From Bacillus aquiflavi (lineage in GTDB: Bacteria; Bacillota; Bacilli; Bacillales; Cytobacillaceae): a stretch of 64,000 bases of DNA. The translations under genes and the position numbers were made by a program. Positions 16,149 through 26,227 of this stretch are shown here, in pieces. The first letter of the stretch is position 1. Each line of letters begins with the position of its first letter. The stretch lies in assembly GCF_019915265.1 (NCBI RefSeq), contig NZ_CP082780.1, forward strand, positions 248,001 to 312,000, written 5' to 3'. Under the pieces are notes generated by a model. That model did not search any database and was not told where the DNA came from. It worked only from the letters and a program-made list of their open reading frames with translations.

Positions 16149-19100
16149 ATGAAAAGTCAATCGGAATTAGCATTTGAAAATGAAGTCATCGATTATTTGA
16201 CCAAAATCGGCGGAGTCAAACAATGGGAATACAAAAAAGAAATCAAAACAACCGAACAACTCTGGGATAACTTTAAAACGATTCTAGAACAAAACAATCG
16301 CGCTCGTTTAGATGAACCATTGTCTGTCACTGAGTTTAATCAGGTGAAGAAAATCATCACTAGTATTGAATCACCTTACCAAGCTGGACAATTTTTGTAT
16401 GGAGTGAATGGTGTTTCTGAGATTGAAGTGGATCTTGACAATGGTAAGCATGTGTTTTTGACAGTATTCGACCAAGCACAAGTTGGCGGTGGAAACACTG
16501 TTTATCAAGTGGTAAATCAAATTAAACGGCCAAAAGTTATTGATGGTAAGTCCGACCGTCGATTTGATGTGACATTGCTTATTAATGGTTTACCGATTAT
16601 TCAAATCGAATTAAAGAAAGCACTTCACAGTACTACAGAATCCTTGAACCAGATGGAACAGTACATTGCTGAAAAACAATACAGCGGTATCTTTTAAACC
16701 TTGCAGATTCTAATCGCGATGACACCGTTTGATATTCGTTACATGGCAAATACACTACTCAAAAGCTTTAACCGAGCTTTTGCTTTCAACTGGCAAAACG
16801 AAGATGATGCTCGCCCTATTCGTTCATGGAAGACGTTTGCGGATAAAGTGTTGTCCATTCCAATGGCTCATGATTTGGCAACACGCTACATGGTACTTGA
16901 TGGTACAAAAAACAAAGAAAGTATCAAAGTCATGCGTCCTTATCAAGTCTATGCCACAAAGCGTGTGCTTGATAAAGTTAGAAAGTTTGACTTCAAATAT
17001 GACGATGGTAAATTAGGATACATTTGGCACACGACAGGCTCAGGTAAAACAATCACAAGTTTTAAGACAGCGTGGCTTGCAAGCCGCCTATCTAATGTAG
17101 ATAAAGTTGTCTTCTTGGTTGACCGAATAGCGCTTACCAACCAAACAGCTGATGCCTATAAAGCCTATGATCCTGTTGCGGGATTTGAAGGCAAAACGGG
17201 TGTAGTGGGTGACACAGCCAATATCTCAGAGCTTCATCGCAAACTAACGAAGAAAAGCGATAAGAACATCATTGTAACAAGTATTCAAAAGATGTCGCGT
17301 TATGTAGCGCGAGATAGCTTCAAGCCACTCAATGAAAATATACTTTTTATCGTGGATGAAGCCCACCGTTCAACCGGTGACGGTACTGAAAATGAAGGTA
17401 TGCTTGAAACGATACGAAAAGCGATTCCTAATTCTGCTTGGGTTGGTTATACGGGTACACCGAAATTCCCTGAAACACGGGAAATCTTTGGTGAACTATT
17501 ACATGCATATACCATTAAGGAAGCCATTGCGGATAAAAACGTCTTAGGGTTTAACGTTGAATTCAAGGAAACGATCGAGGCTCCCGAGGATCCCACCGAA
17601 GATGATATCGATGATAATATTCGTGGAAGTGTTTACGATGATAGCCCTGAACATGTGAACTTGGTAGTGAAGGACATATTCGATAACTGGAAGAAACGTT
17701 CAAATGACCGTAAGTATAATGCCTTGTTTACAGTCCACGTGGGCGGTAATAAAGCAAGTACACCAAGAGCGATGGAATACTTCGATAAGTTTGCGGAAGA
17801 GAATGCGAATCGTCCTGCAGATCAACGATTAAAAGTTGCGGTGAGTTTCTCGGCAGATACATCCAATAGTATTCATCAACTAAAAACGAATGAAAACTTG
17901 CACAGAGCCATCAAAGCCTATAACGCGATGTTTGGCACAGCTTTTGATATGACGACCGTTAAAGCCTACACAGAAGACTTAGCACGGCGTTTGAATAAGA
18001 CGTCTGATGATGGTAACTATCTAGATTTGGTAATCGTGGTTGATCAGCTTTTGACCGGTTTTGATGCCCCTGGGATGAATACGCTCTATATTGATCGAAC
18101 GCTTAAGGGTGGGAACTTGATTCAGGCGTACTCACGTACAAACCGAATGCATAACTTTGTCGATAAGCCTTGGGGAAATGTCGTGAATTATCGTTGGCCT
18201 GAGCAAAACGAGTATGAAATGAATAAGGCTTTTGCTATCTACTCAAATCGTGCATCTGCTGACGAACAACTATCACTTGAAGATTTGAAAGAAGGTAATG
18301 AAGAGGCTGGTATCATTTCTAAACCGTTTAGCAAGGTTCAAGCTGAGATGAAAGAAGTTATCAAGAAGCTTGGGGCGCTCACAGATAATTTCGTGCAATT
18401 ACCACCGAGTGAAAAAGCACAAGATGAAGTCTTTGAGAATCTGAAAGAGTATAATCGCTTGCTTAGTCAGTTGAAACAATATACTGAAGATGATGATAAA
18501 AATCCTATTTCTGCCTATGAACATCCTGAAGAGTTCTATGAACGATTAGGTATTACTGAAGAGCAGGAAGTCATTTTAACAACGGTAATCGCTGGTGAGT
18601 TGAAGGAACGACGTGCGAAGCGAGAAGACATTGATATTTCGCAAGTCAATCTTTCTATGGTTCATATTCAAGAAGTTACCATCAATTATGATTATTTGAT
18701 TGATTTGATCGCCCGAATGGCTGACGAAGTTCACGCGAATGAAATGTCGAAAGCGGAAAGTACACGTGATGAAATCCATCTTGAAATTGCCAAGTCTGAC
18801 AATGAAAAAGAAAAATCTAAGGTGCGTAACTTTGTATCTAAGATTTTTTCAAAAGAGTTTGAGTTTGATAGTTATCCAGCACCTCGAAATGTTGAAAAAA
18901 TGAACCAAGCAATGGATAAAGCACAAAGGGAAACGAATATCCAACTTATAACGAACTTCATCCGTACTTGGGGACTGGATAACAGCATCAAACCGAAGGA
19001 ACTTGAAAGCTTGATAAAGAAACACCAATTAGGTCAAGAGGATATGGATAAACAAGGTGAGTTAACTGCAATCATGAATGACGCAAGAGCTGATTATAAA

Positions 19101-19205
19101 GAAATTGCAGCTGAAAAGATTGCAGCATTAACCTGGGTTCGATATCGCATTGAATTCCGTAAAGCATTTTACGAAATGGCCGACGAAATTAAGAAGGGAG
19201 AATAG
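16149..19205 (+). pseudogene. hsdR: Type I restriction endonuclease HsdR, split by an in-frame stop
   Basis: A 1018-codon frame broken by a TAA at 16695-16697 (codon 183), between QYSGIF and TLQILIAMTP, which read on in the same frame without any other lesion. Upstream of the stop is the nuclease domain with the D...ExK core (RRFDVTLLINGLPIIQIELK). Downstream are the helicase/translocase motifs: Walker A TTGSGKT (codons 295-301) and DEAH (403-406), plus a C-terminal helical domain. The intact subunit cuts unmethylated DNA after ATP-driven translocation. A TTG next to the stop has no ribosome binding site, so the motor part is probably not made separately. A one-base change in a Ser codon (TCA to TAA) would explain it. 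Confidence 0.88.
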
Positions 19206-19247
19206 TCAAGTGATAAAATTATGTAGACTACAAAAAGGAGAACGGAA

Positions 19248-20023
19248 ATGAGCGATAAAATAACAAAATCACCTCAAATTAGATTCGCAGGATTTACTGA
19301 TGCTTGGGAACAGCGAAAGGTAGGAGAAATTACAGATAGTTTTTCTGGAGGGACTCCAAGTGCAAATAATAGGGATTACTATAATGGCAGTATTCCTTTT
19401 ATTCGATCTGGTGAAATTAATTCTAATACAACTGAACTTTTTATAACTGAAGAAGCTTTAAATAATTCGTCTGCTAAGTTAGTTACTGAAGGGGATATTT
19501 TGTATGCTTTGTATGGTGCAACCAGTGGAGAAGTTGGAATTTCTCAAATAAATGGTGCTATTAATCAAGCAATTTTAGCCATAAAACCTAAATTTGGTGA
19601 TGATTCGTATTTTATTACTCAGTGGTTAAAAAAACAAAAACAAACTATTATAAGCACCTACTTACAAGGCGGACAAGGTAATCTATCAGGTAGCATAGTA
19701 AAAAATTTAATGATTGATCTACCAAAAAATAAAGAAGAACAAACCAAAATCGGTTCATTCTTTAAACTTCTTGACGACAGCATCACCCTTAATCAGCGTA
19801 AGTTGGAACTGCTGAAGGAGACGAAAAAGAGTCTGCTTCAAAAAATGTTTCCGAAAGATGGAGCCAATGTTCCTGAAATTCGATTTGCAGGATTTACTGA
19901 TGCTTGGGAACAGCGTAAGTTGGGGGAATTGGCTGATATTGTACGTGGTGCAAGCCCTCGACCTATTCAAGATCCGAAATGGTTTGATGATAAATCAGAT
20001 ATTGGATGGTTACGAATTGCAGA
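19248..20023 (+). pseudogene. hsdS: HsdS specificity subunit, 5' part (interrupted by IS3)
   Basis: The first ~259 codons of a type I specificity subunit, after AAGGAG and an ATG. The first target-recognition domain and its conserved helix (LLDDSITLNQRKLELLKE) are complete; the second begins with the same block as the first (IRFAGFTDAWEQRK, seen at both ~residue 11 and ~residue 210). The frame reads WLRIAD and then runs into the insertion sequence at 20024. Joined to 21377-21821 after removing the element and one AGA copy, it gives an uninterrupted gene (WLRIAD-VTEQDGRIHYL). HsdS recognises the DNA site for the HsdM and HsdR subunits; with this break the system has no full subunit from this gene. 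Confidence 0.9.
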
Positions 20024-20064
20024 TGGTATTAGGTCAATAAAGTAGACACAAATTTTTTAGATTT

Positions 20065-20992
20065 TTATCCTCTACCGCGCTTTCGCTTGGTGGCCTCTTC
20101 ATTCAAGAACAGAATGACTTCTGTTCTTGAATGAAGAGGAAAAGTGTATCTTGTGTTAACTTGCAGCTTTACTAAGGTACATACGTTCGTATATTCGGAC
20201 GGCGAAAGGTATCCATTGGCCGAATGAATTCTTTTTGAATTATAGAATATTTCGATATATTCATAGATTTCTTTTTTGGCCTGTTCTCTCGTCTTATATT
20301 TAGTTAGATAGATAAGTTCTTTCTTTAGCACACTATGAAAGGATTCAATGCAGGCATTATCATAACAGTTTCCCTTTCTGCTCATGCTTATATCCATCTC
20401 ATACTTAGTCAATTTCTTTTGATAATCTTTTGAACAATATTGGCTGCCGCGATCTGAATGATGAAGAACAGAGCCAAGGGGTGGCTTCTGGCGGTTATAT
20501 GCCCGATCCAGAGCGTTAATCACCAACTCTTTTGTCATTGTCTTATCCACGGACCAGCCAACAATTTTGCGAGAAAATAAATCCATTACGCTTGCTAAAT
20601 AGAGCCAGCCTTCTGAAGTTGGAATATAAGTGATATCAGCGACCCATACTTTATTCGGTGCATCTACTTTAAATTCTTGATTAAAGCTTATTCTCGTAGA
20701 CTGGAAGAGAATGCTTTGAATTGGTAGTCGCTTTATATTTTTTAACTGTCTTTGACCGGAGATTCTCTTCTTTCATGATACGAGCTACTGTTTTTTGGCA
20801 GACAGGCACTCCTTTTCTTTCAAGGTCTTTTGCAATCTTTGGACTTCCATAAAGTCCCCTGGATTCTAAATATGATTTATGAACGTGCTTAACTAAAGTT
20901 TTATGGCGTTTTGCTTTTTCACTTTCAGGGCGATCCACCCATTTGTGATAGCCGCTTCGGGAAACCTTCATGACCTTGCACATCTTCTCCAC
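20065..20992 (-). pseudogene. IS3-family OrfB transposase (DDE), frameshifted
   Basis: Two frames together cover the integrase part. The upstream part (20681-20992) has the HTH_21-like block MCKVMKVSRSGYHKW and GLYGSPKIAKDL; the downstream part carries the DDE core: VADITYIPT, HHSDRGSQY and CIESFHSVLKKE. Between them an extra T in AAGCTTTAATCAAG (near 20683) shifts the frame: removing it gives YENKLNQEFKVDAPNKVW, the expected family sequence. OrfB is normally made as a fusion with OrfA. The protein catalyses cut and joining of the element ends in circle-forming transposition; this copy should be inactive. Confidence 0.88.
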
Positions 20993-21030
20993 ACGGAAAA
21001 TGAAGCGATTCTCATAGATGAATGAGAAAA

Positions 21031-21312
21031 TTACCGATGGTCTTTCACGAAGAAGTGCATAGCCTTTTTTAAGATTGCATTCTCCTCCTCAAGATCACGT
21101 AGCCGTTTTTGCATTGCTTTTAATTGTTGAGCTTCTGTCATGTTTGGAAAAGAAGCTTCAATAAACTCTTCACCATATTTCTTTTTCCAATTGTGAATGG
21201 TATTTGGACTAATACCCAGATCCCTAGCCGTCTGGGCAACCGACTTGTTTTGTTCAATCATCATTTGGACTGTACTTCTTTTAAAATCTTCATCAAATGT
21301 TTGTCTGCTCAT
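21031..21312 (-). CDS. IS3-family OrfA (helix-turn-helix)
   Basis: 93 residues with the HTH_Tnp_1 block SVAQTARDLGISPNTIHNWKK followed by a leucine-zipper-like helix (LRDLEEENAILKKAMHFF). It binds the element ends and, by frameshifting into orfB, provides the DNA-binding part of the transposase. The frame is intact. A copy with one residue difference in the helix-turn-helix (DLDIS for DLGIS) lies at 46357-46638. Confidence 0.9.
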   Translation of the reverse strand: MSRQTFDEDFKRSTVQMMIEQNKSVAQTARDLGISPNTIHNWKKKYGEEFIEASFPNMTEAQQLKAMQKRLRDLEEENAILKKAMHFFVKDHR

Positions 21313-21376
21313 TTGGACACCTCATATTATTATTTATTTTAATAATAAACTGTGTCTACTTTTGAGTCTAACATCA

Positions 21377-21821
21377 AGATGTAACTGAACAAGATGGTCG
21401 TATTCATTATCTTGAACAACGTATATCAAAAGCTGGACAACAAAAAACTCGTGTATTAACTGAACCGCATTTGTTATTGAGTATTGCTGCAACGGTTGGA
21501 AAACCTGTTGTGAACTATGTTAAAACTGGTGTACACGATGGGTTTTTAATTTTTCAAAAATCAAAATTTGACCGTGAGTTCATGTTCCAATGGTTAGAGT
21601 CGTTTCGCCCGAATTGGCAAAAATACGGACAGCCCGGTAGTCAAGTCAACTTGAATTCTGATTTAGTAAAAAATCAGGAGATTATGTTACCAAGTGCGGA
21701 TGAACAAGTGAAAATAGGAGAGTTCTTCAAGAGTTTCGACAACCTTATCACCCTTCATCAGCGTGAGTTAAATTCGCTTAAAAATTTGAAGAAATCACTG
21801 CTTCAACAAATGTTTGTATAA
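21377..21821 (+). pseudogene. hsdS: HsdS specificity subunit, 3' part
   Basis: The continuation of the interrupted hsdS. Directly after the insertion the frame reads VTEQDGRIHYLEQRISKAG and goes on through the rest of the second target-recognition domain to the conserved C-terminal helix (IGEFFKSFDNLITLHQREL, SLKNLKKSLLQQMF). There is no ribosome binding site or good start at the beginning, so it is probably not translated by itself; an ATG inside (21471) would give 116 residues. It ends 18 bases before hsdM. Confidence 0.9.
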
Positions 21822-21839
21822 GAAAAGGAGATTACACAA

Positions 21840-23456
21840 ATGAGTAATGCAAAAGATATTACATCAAAGCTATGGGAAATGGCAAATAAACTGCGTGGGA
21901 CAATGGATGCAAGTGAGTATAAGAACTATATTTTACCATTCATGTTCTATCGCTACTTATCAGAAAATCAAGATGAATACTTGAAAATCAATGATCTGGA
22001 AGAGTTCTACGAAGTGACAGATGACACTGAAAAAGAAGATTACCTTGAAGAAATAAGTAAAGGTATCGGATATGCGATTGACCCAGCCTACACCTGGGAC
22101 AAAATCGTCTCAAAAATTGAAAATCACAAAATCAAAGCTAGTGACTTCCAAGACATGTTTGACTCATTCAATACAAATGCCAAACGTAACGCAGTCGCAG
22201 AAGCTGACTTTGCTAACGTATTCTCAGATGTTAATCTTGGGGACACCCGTCTCGGCTCAAGTACAAACGAACGTGCAAAGGCTTTGAATGATATCGTGTT
22301 GATGATTAACGAATTCACTTTCAAAGACGATTCAGGACATGACATTTTGGGTGACGTGTACGAGTATTTGATTGGACAGTTTGCTGCCAATGCTGGTAAA
22401 AAAGGTGGAGAATTTTATACACCTCATGAAGTTAGTCAAATCCTCGCAAAAATTGTCACGATTAATGCAGAAGGTACTGGCGACCAATTCCGCGTATATG
22501 ACCCTACAATGGGATCAGGTTCACTTCTTTTGACAGTTCAAAAAGAATTGCCAAATGGTAATGAAGAAGGAAGCGTTGAGTTTTATGGCCAAGAGTTGAA
22601 TACGACAACTTATAACTTAGCTCGCATGAACTTGATGATGCATGGTGTTAACTATCGCAATATGGAGCTCAGGCGCGCAGACACACTTGATGCTGACTGG
22701 CCATTTGCTGAAAAAGATGGCACACAAATTCCTTTGAAGTTCGACGCGGTCGTAGCTAACCCTCCATATTCTCAGAAATGGAATACAAAAGACGTTGATC
22801 GTGAAAAAGATACGCGTTTCAAGGGTTTTGGTGTAGCACCTGCATCTAAGGCAGATTATGCCTTTGTTCTTCATGGACTGTACCATTTAGATAAAGCTGG
22901 AACAATGGCTATCGTTTTACCACATGGGGTACTTTTCCGCGGTGCGTCTGAAGGTAAAATCCGTAAGAATATCATCGACAATAATCTGTTAGATGCTGTG
23001 ATTGGATTGCCAGCTAACTTGTTCTATGGTACAAGCATCCCAACATGTGTGCTCGTATTTAAAGGTCGTGAAGCGCGCAAAAATAAAGATATTTTATTTA
23101 TCGATGCTTCAAATGAGTTTGAAAAAGGAAAGAATCAAAACAAACTCTCTCCTGAAAACATCAACAAAATTATCGAAACTTACCGTAACCGTGAAGATGT
23201 TGAGAAATATGCTCATGTGGCATCTTTGGATGAAATCAAAGAAAATGATTACAATTTGAACATTCCACGTTATGTCGACACGTTTGAAGAAGAAGAAGTT
23301 ATTCCACTTTCACAAGTGGCTCAAGAGTTGACAGAAGTTCAAGCAGAAATCGCGAATTCATATGATAACTTGTTTGGGCTTTTGAACGAGTTGAACGGGA
23401 CAACCGATGAAGCGAAAGAAGAACTAAGTAAGCTTATCAGCCTTTTAGGAAAATAA
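21840..23456 (+). CDS. hsdM: Type I DNA methyltransferase subunit HsdM
   Basis: 538 residues after AAAGGAG. The N-terminal helical domain (HsdM_N) spans about 1-150; the N6-adenine methyltransferase domain has the SAM motif DPTMGSGSLL (from residue 221) and the catalytic NPPY (307-310, in VVANPPYSQKW). A C-terminal helix (SQVAQELTEVQAEIANSYDN) contacts HsdS. The gene is intact, but modification needs two HsdM plus a specificity subunit, and the main hsdS here is broken; only the short HsdS-like protein at 15566 could stand in. The gene order is S-like, R, S, M, with a terminator after it. Confidence 0.93.
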   Translation: MSNAKDITSKLWEMANKLRGTMDASEYKNYILPFMFYRYLSENQDEYLKINDLEEFYEVTDDTEKEDYLEEISKGIGYAIDPAYTWDKIVSKIENHKIKASDFQDMFDSFNTNAKRNAVAEADFANVFSDVNLGDTRLGSSTNERAKALNDIVLMINEFTFKDDSGHDILGDVYEYLIGQFAANAGKKGGEFYTPHEVSQILAKIVTINAEGTGDQFRVYDPTMGSGSLLLTVQKELPNGNEEGSVEFYGQELNTTTYNLARMNLMMHGVNYRNMELRRADTLDADWPFAEKDGTQIPLKFDAVVANPPYSQKWNTKDVDREKDTRFKGFGVAPASKADYAFVLHGLYHLDKAGTMAIVLPHGVLFRGASEGKIRKNIIDNNLLDAVIGLPANLFYGTSIPTCVLVFKGREARKNKDILFIDASNEFEKGKNQNKLSPENINKIIETYRNREDVEKYAHVASLDEIKENDYNLNIPRYVDTFEEEEVIPLSQVAQELTEVQAEIANSYDNLFGLLNELNGTTDEAKEELSKLISLLGK

Positions 23457-23466
23457 TAGCGTTTAG

Positions 23467-23502
23467 AAAAGAGCTTAGGGGGATTTAAACCTTGGCTCTT
23501 TT
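23467..23502 (+). terminator. Terminator after hsdM
   Basis: AAAAGAGC pairs with GCTCTTTT, and inside it AGG pairs with CCT; the right arm ends in T. Confidence 0.65.
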
Positions 23503-23662
23503 CACAAACGCGTAGGAACAACGTAGGTTGGGGACGGGGAGCAAATACTAAAAAAATGAGATGGTAAAGATTCTATTGAGGATCAGTTTTCGGAGATATC
23601 CAGAAATCTAGGAGAAGAGTGTACTAGACTAATATTTAACAGAAGAGCAAGGAGACTTGTCT

Positions 23663-23968
23663 ATGGGGAAAATACGTTCATTTACAGACGTTGTTCAAGA
23701 ACACTATTATGATGAAATATTCAAGGGATTGGCGGATTTTATTGAAGAAAATCCTTCCCAACTTGAATCACGATCGAATTTTGTTCTGGAGCCCGATGAG
23801 GCTAGTTTAGTAGACTTTGAGGTAAAGTGGGTGACTATTACCAGTTCCCCAGATAATCACTTGTATTTTGATGTCATTGTTTCCGCGGAAATCCAAATTG
23901 CCGAAATCGTTAAGAGAAACAGAGAAACGGATGGTTTAATTCAGTGGTTTAGGATTTCCTGCAATTAG
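23663..23968 (+). pseudogene. N-terminal part of a frameshifted ImmA/IrrE-type protein
   Basis: 101 residues from the ATG at 23663, seven bases after AAGGAGA. The sequence (IRSFTDVVQEHYYDEIFKGL, then FVLEPDEASLVDFEVKWV) has no domain I can name by itself. It stops at a TAG in TGCAATTAG, while the next frame at that place reads LEDGLQVFGVTDVSIYMKQ and leads directly into the metallopeptidase below, so the two are almost surely one gene broken by a one- or two-base frameshift near 23965. In mobile elements this kind of protein is a regulator or anti-repressor protease. Confidence 0.65.
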
Positions 23969-23991
23969 AGGATGGGCTACAGGTTTTTGGT

Positions 23992-26211
23992 GTGACTGAT
24001 GTTTCTATCTACATGAAACAGAAAGAAAGCAAGGAGAACCGACTTTCCGAGTATTTGGTACCTATTATTAGCAAGGACGAGCTGGATTGTGTAGCTGAGA
24101 GGTTTCTAAAAAAATATTATCCTGTAGCTCTTGAAAAGCCAATGAAAGTTCCCGCTCGTAGAATAGCAAAGATTATGGGGTTAAAGGTTGCCCAGGTTCA
24201 TATTACTCAATTGGGTACAATCTTTGGCCAAATATATTTCTCTGATTCACGCATCAAATTCTATGATATTGAAACTGGCACTTATAAGAGAGCAAAAGTT
24301 AAAAGAGGAACCATCCTCATCGACCCAGATGTATTTTTTATGCGTAATATTGGTTCCGTGAATAATACCATTATTCACGAATGCGTTCATTGGGATTTAC
24401 ATAAAAAATTCTTTGAACTTGAAAAACTGTATAACCGAGAAGCTCGCGCTATTAGTTGTCAAGTGCGAGAAGGAGCCAGGCCTGAAAAGAATAGAACACC
24501 TCTTGATTGGATGGAATGGCAGGCGAACGCCCTTGCGCCAAGAATTTTAATGCCTAAAAAACAAACAAGAGTAAAAATCGAAGAGTTGATTGCGAAATAT
24601 CAAAAGTGTAATGGGAAAGGCAATTCATATACCATTTTTGAAGCAGTCGTTGAAGAATTATCTGTTTTTTTCGAAGTGTCTAAAGTAGCTGCGAAAATTC
24701 GAATGATTGACCTTGGATATAAGCAGGCAATTGGTGTATATAACTATATAGATGAACAATATGTACCAGGCCATTCATTCGATGTAGTGGCTTTAAAAAA
24801 CAACCAGACATTTTCTATTAGCGCCGAAGATGTTCTCTATGAATATGCTACGAAACCAGCATTCAAAAAGATATTAGATTCAGGGGATTATCTTTATGTA
24901 AACGCCCATGTCTGTATCAATGATCCGAAATATGTCCAGAGAAATAGTGCTGGTTACGCAACGCTTACGGAATATGCAAGAAATCATATTGATGAATGTT
25001 GTTTGATTTTTGATGTTAAGGCTAAGCCGAACGCCCGATATGGTATTGAATACTATAGAGAGGCTGTACTTTTTCGGGATGCCGCATCCGGTGCGCATAG
25101 ATGGATGGTGTGCACCAAGTCTCCTAGGCTGGAAGAATCGATGGAAGAGGAAACTTCATTTTACGCTGAGGAAGGAACCCTTGCCCATGAACTTGCAGAA
25201 TTGAAAATCGCAAAAGAAGCAGGGTTCATTTCAAAGCAGAAATATACCAGCAGGATAAAAAGGCTTTGCCAGGATCCGCTCTTTAATGAAGAAATGGAAC
25301 AAGCCACCGAAGTGCATAAAGATTTCTGCATGGAACGTTTTAATGAAGCAAGAGCCGAAACAAAGGATGCTGTCATGATGCTAGAACAGCGGCTGGATTT
25401 TAGTCCATGGGTGCCCGATGGATTTGGTACTTCTGACACAACGATTATTACCGATAAGACTTTGGAAATCATTGACCTGAAATACGGGAAAGGGATTGCG
25501 GTTAGTGCGATTGAAAATCCCCAAATGAAACTATATGCACTCGGAGCCATTAACCAATTTGGTTTCCTATATGATCTTGAAACAATTGTTATGACAATTA
25601 GTCAGCCGCGACTTGATAGCATCTCATCTTTTGAAATGACGGTGGATGATCTACTCGAGTGGGCTGAGAAAGAAGTCATCCCGAAGGCGGAATTGGCCTT
25701 TGCCGGTAAGGGCACCTATTGCGTAGGCGACCATTGCCGTTTCTGTAAGGCAAAGGCGACCTGTAGGGCAAGAGCAGAAGAAAATATGAAGCTGGCCTAT
25801 TTGGATTTTCAACAGCCGCCACTCCTAACAGATGAAGAAGTGGTGGAGGTACTTGGCTCCATCGATAAATTAGTCAGCTATGCAAAAGATATCCAGGAAT
25901 TTGCTCTTTCACAGGCGATAAATGAAAACAAGCACTGGCCCGGCATGAAACTGGTTGAAGGCAGGGGGAGCCGTAAATATATGGATGAAAATGCAGTTAT
26001 TGAAGCGCTGACTGCTTCCGGATTTGATAGCGATGTGATTTACAAAAAATCGCTCAACACGATTACGGCGCTTGAAAAACAATTGGGCAAAAAGGCATTC
26101 CAGGAGTTGCTTGGGTCCCATATCACAAAGGCCCCGGGGAAAATTAAGCTCGTTCGAGAAGAGGACAAGCGTCCAGAAATAAAAGCTTCTCCGGAAGCAG
26201 ATTTTCAATAA
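23992..26211 (+). CDS. Fusion: ImmA/IrrE metallopeptidase + phage DUF2800 nuclease-like protein
   Basis: 739 residues from a GTG that is only the first start after the frameshift. The first half is an ImmA/IrrE-type zinc peptidase: IIHECVHWDLH gives the HExxH motif (His129, Glu130, His133), and LDWMEWQANALAPRILMP is the typical following helix. The second half, from about residue 364 (AASGAHRWMVCTKSPRLEE), is DUF2800, a phage protein of the PD-(D/E)xK/Cas4-like kind, with EIIDLKYGKG as nuclease core and a cysteine group (YCVGDHCRFCKAKATC) that may bind iron-sulphur. DUF2800 normally starts its own gene just before DUF2815, which is the next gene here. A deletion that joined two phage genes in frame is the simplest origin. 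Confidence 0.8.
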   Translation: MTDVSIYMKQKESKENRLSEYLVPIISKDELDCVAERFLKKYYPVALEKPMKVPARRIAKIMGLKVAQVHITQLGTIFGQIYFSDSRIKFYDIETGTYKRAKVKRGTILIDPDVFFMRNIGSVNNTIIHECVHWDLHKKFFELEKLYNREARAISCQVREGARPEKNRTPLDWMEWQANALAPRILMPKKQTRVKIEELIAKYQKCNGKGNSYTIFEAVVEELSVFFEVSKVAAKIRMIDLGYKQAIGVYNYIDEQYVPGHSFDVVALKNNQTFSISAEDVLYEYATKPAFKKILDSGDYLYVNAHVCINDPKYVQRNSAGYATLTEYARNHIDECCLIFDVKAKPNARYGIEYYREAVLFRDAASGAHRWMVCTKSPRLEESMEEETSFYAEEGTLAHELAELKIAKEAGFISKQKYTSRIKRLCQDPLFNEEMEQATEVHKDFCMERFNEARAETKDAVMMLEQRLDFSPWVPDGFGTSDTTIITDKTLEIIDLKYGKGIAVSAIENPQMKLYALGAINQFGFLYDLETIVMTISQPRLDSISSFEMTVDDLLEWAEKEVIPKAELAFAGKGTYCVGDHCRFCKAKATCRARAEENMKLAYLDFQQPPLLTDEEVVEVLGSIDKLVSYAKDIQEFALSQAINENKHWPGMKLVEGRGSRKYMDENAVIEALTASGFDSDVIYKKSLNTITALEKQLGKKAFQELLGSHITKAPGKIKLVREEDKRPEIKASPEADFQ

Positions 26212-26227
26212 TGAGGAGGAAAACAAA

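Larger units (their letters stand above)
20024..21376 (-). mobile_element. IS3-family insertion sequence (IS150-like), 1353 bp
   Basis: The ends are imperfect inverted repeats: the left begins TGGTATTAGGTCAATAAAGT and the right, read inward, begins TGATGTTAGACTCAAAAGT, both then continuing into AGTAGACACA. The element is flanked by a direct AGA duplication (20021-20023 and 21377-21379), and removing it restores hsdS exactly. It encodes orfA and orfB on the minus strand, with a TTAAAAAAGGC slippery stretch near the end of orfA of the kind used for programmed -1 frameshifting in this family. The orfB copy has a one-base insertion, so the element probably cannot move by itself. Confidence 0.92.

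Noticed and set aside
16701-19205. Independent helicase gene starting at TTG 16701
   Set aside because: It is in the same frame as the nuclease half, starts directly after the stop and lacks a ribosome binding site; it is the rest of hsdR.
20065-20586. Separate integrase-like gene (172 codons) on the minus strand
   Set aside because: It is the second half of IS3 orfB after a one-base frameshift, not an independent gene.
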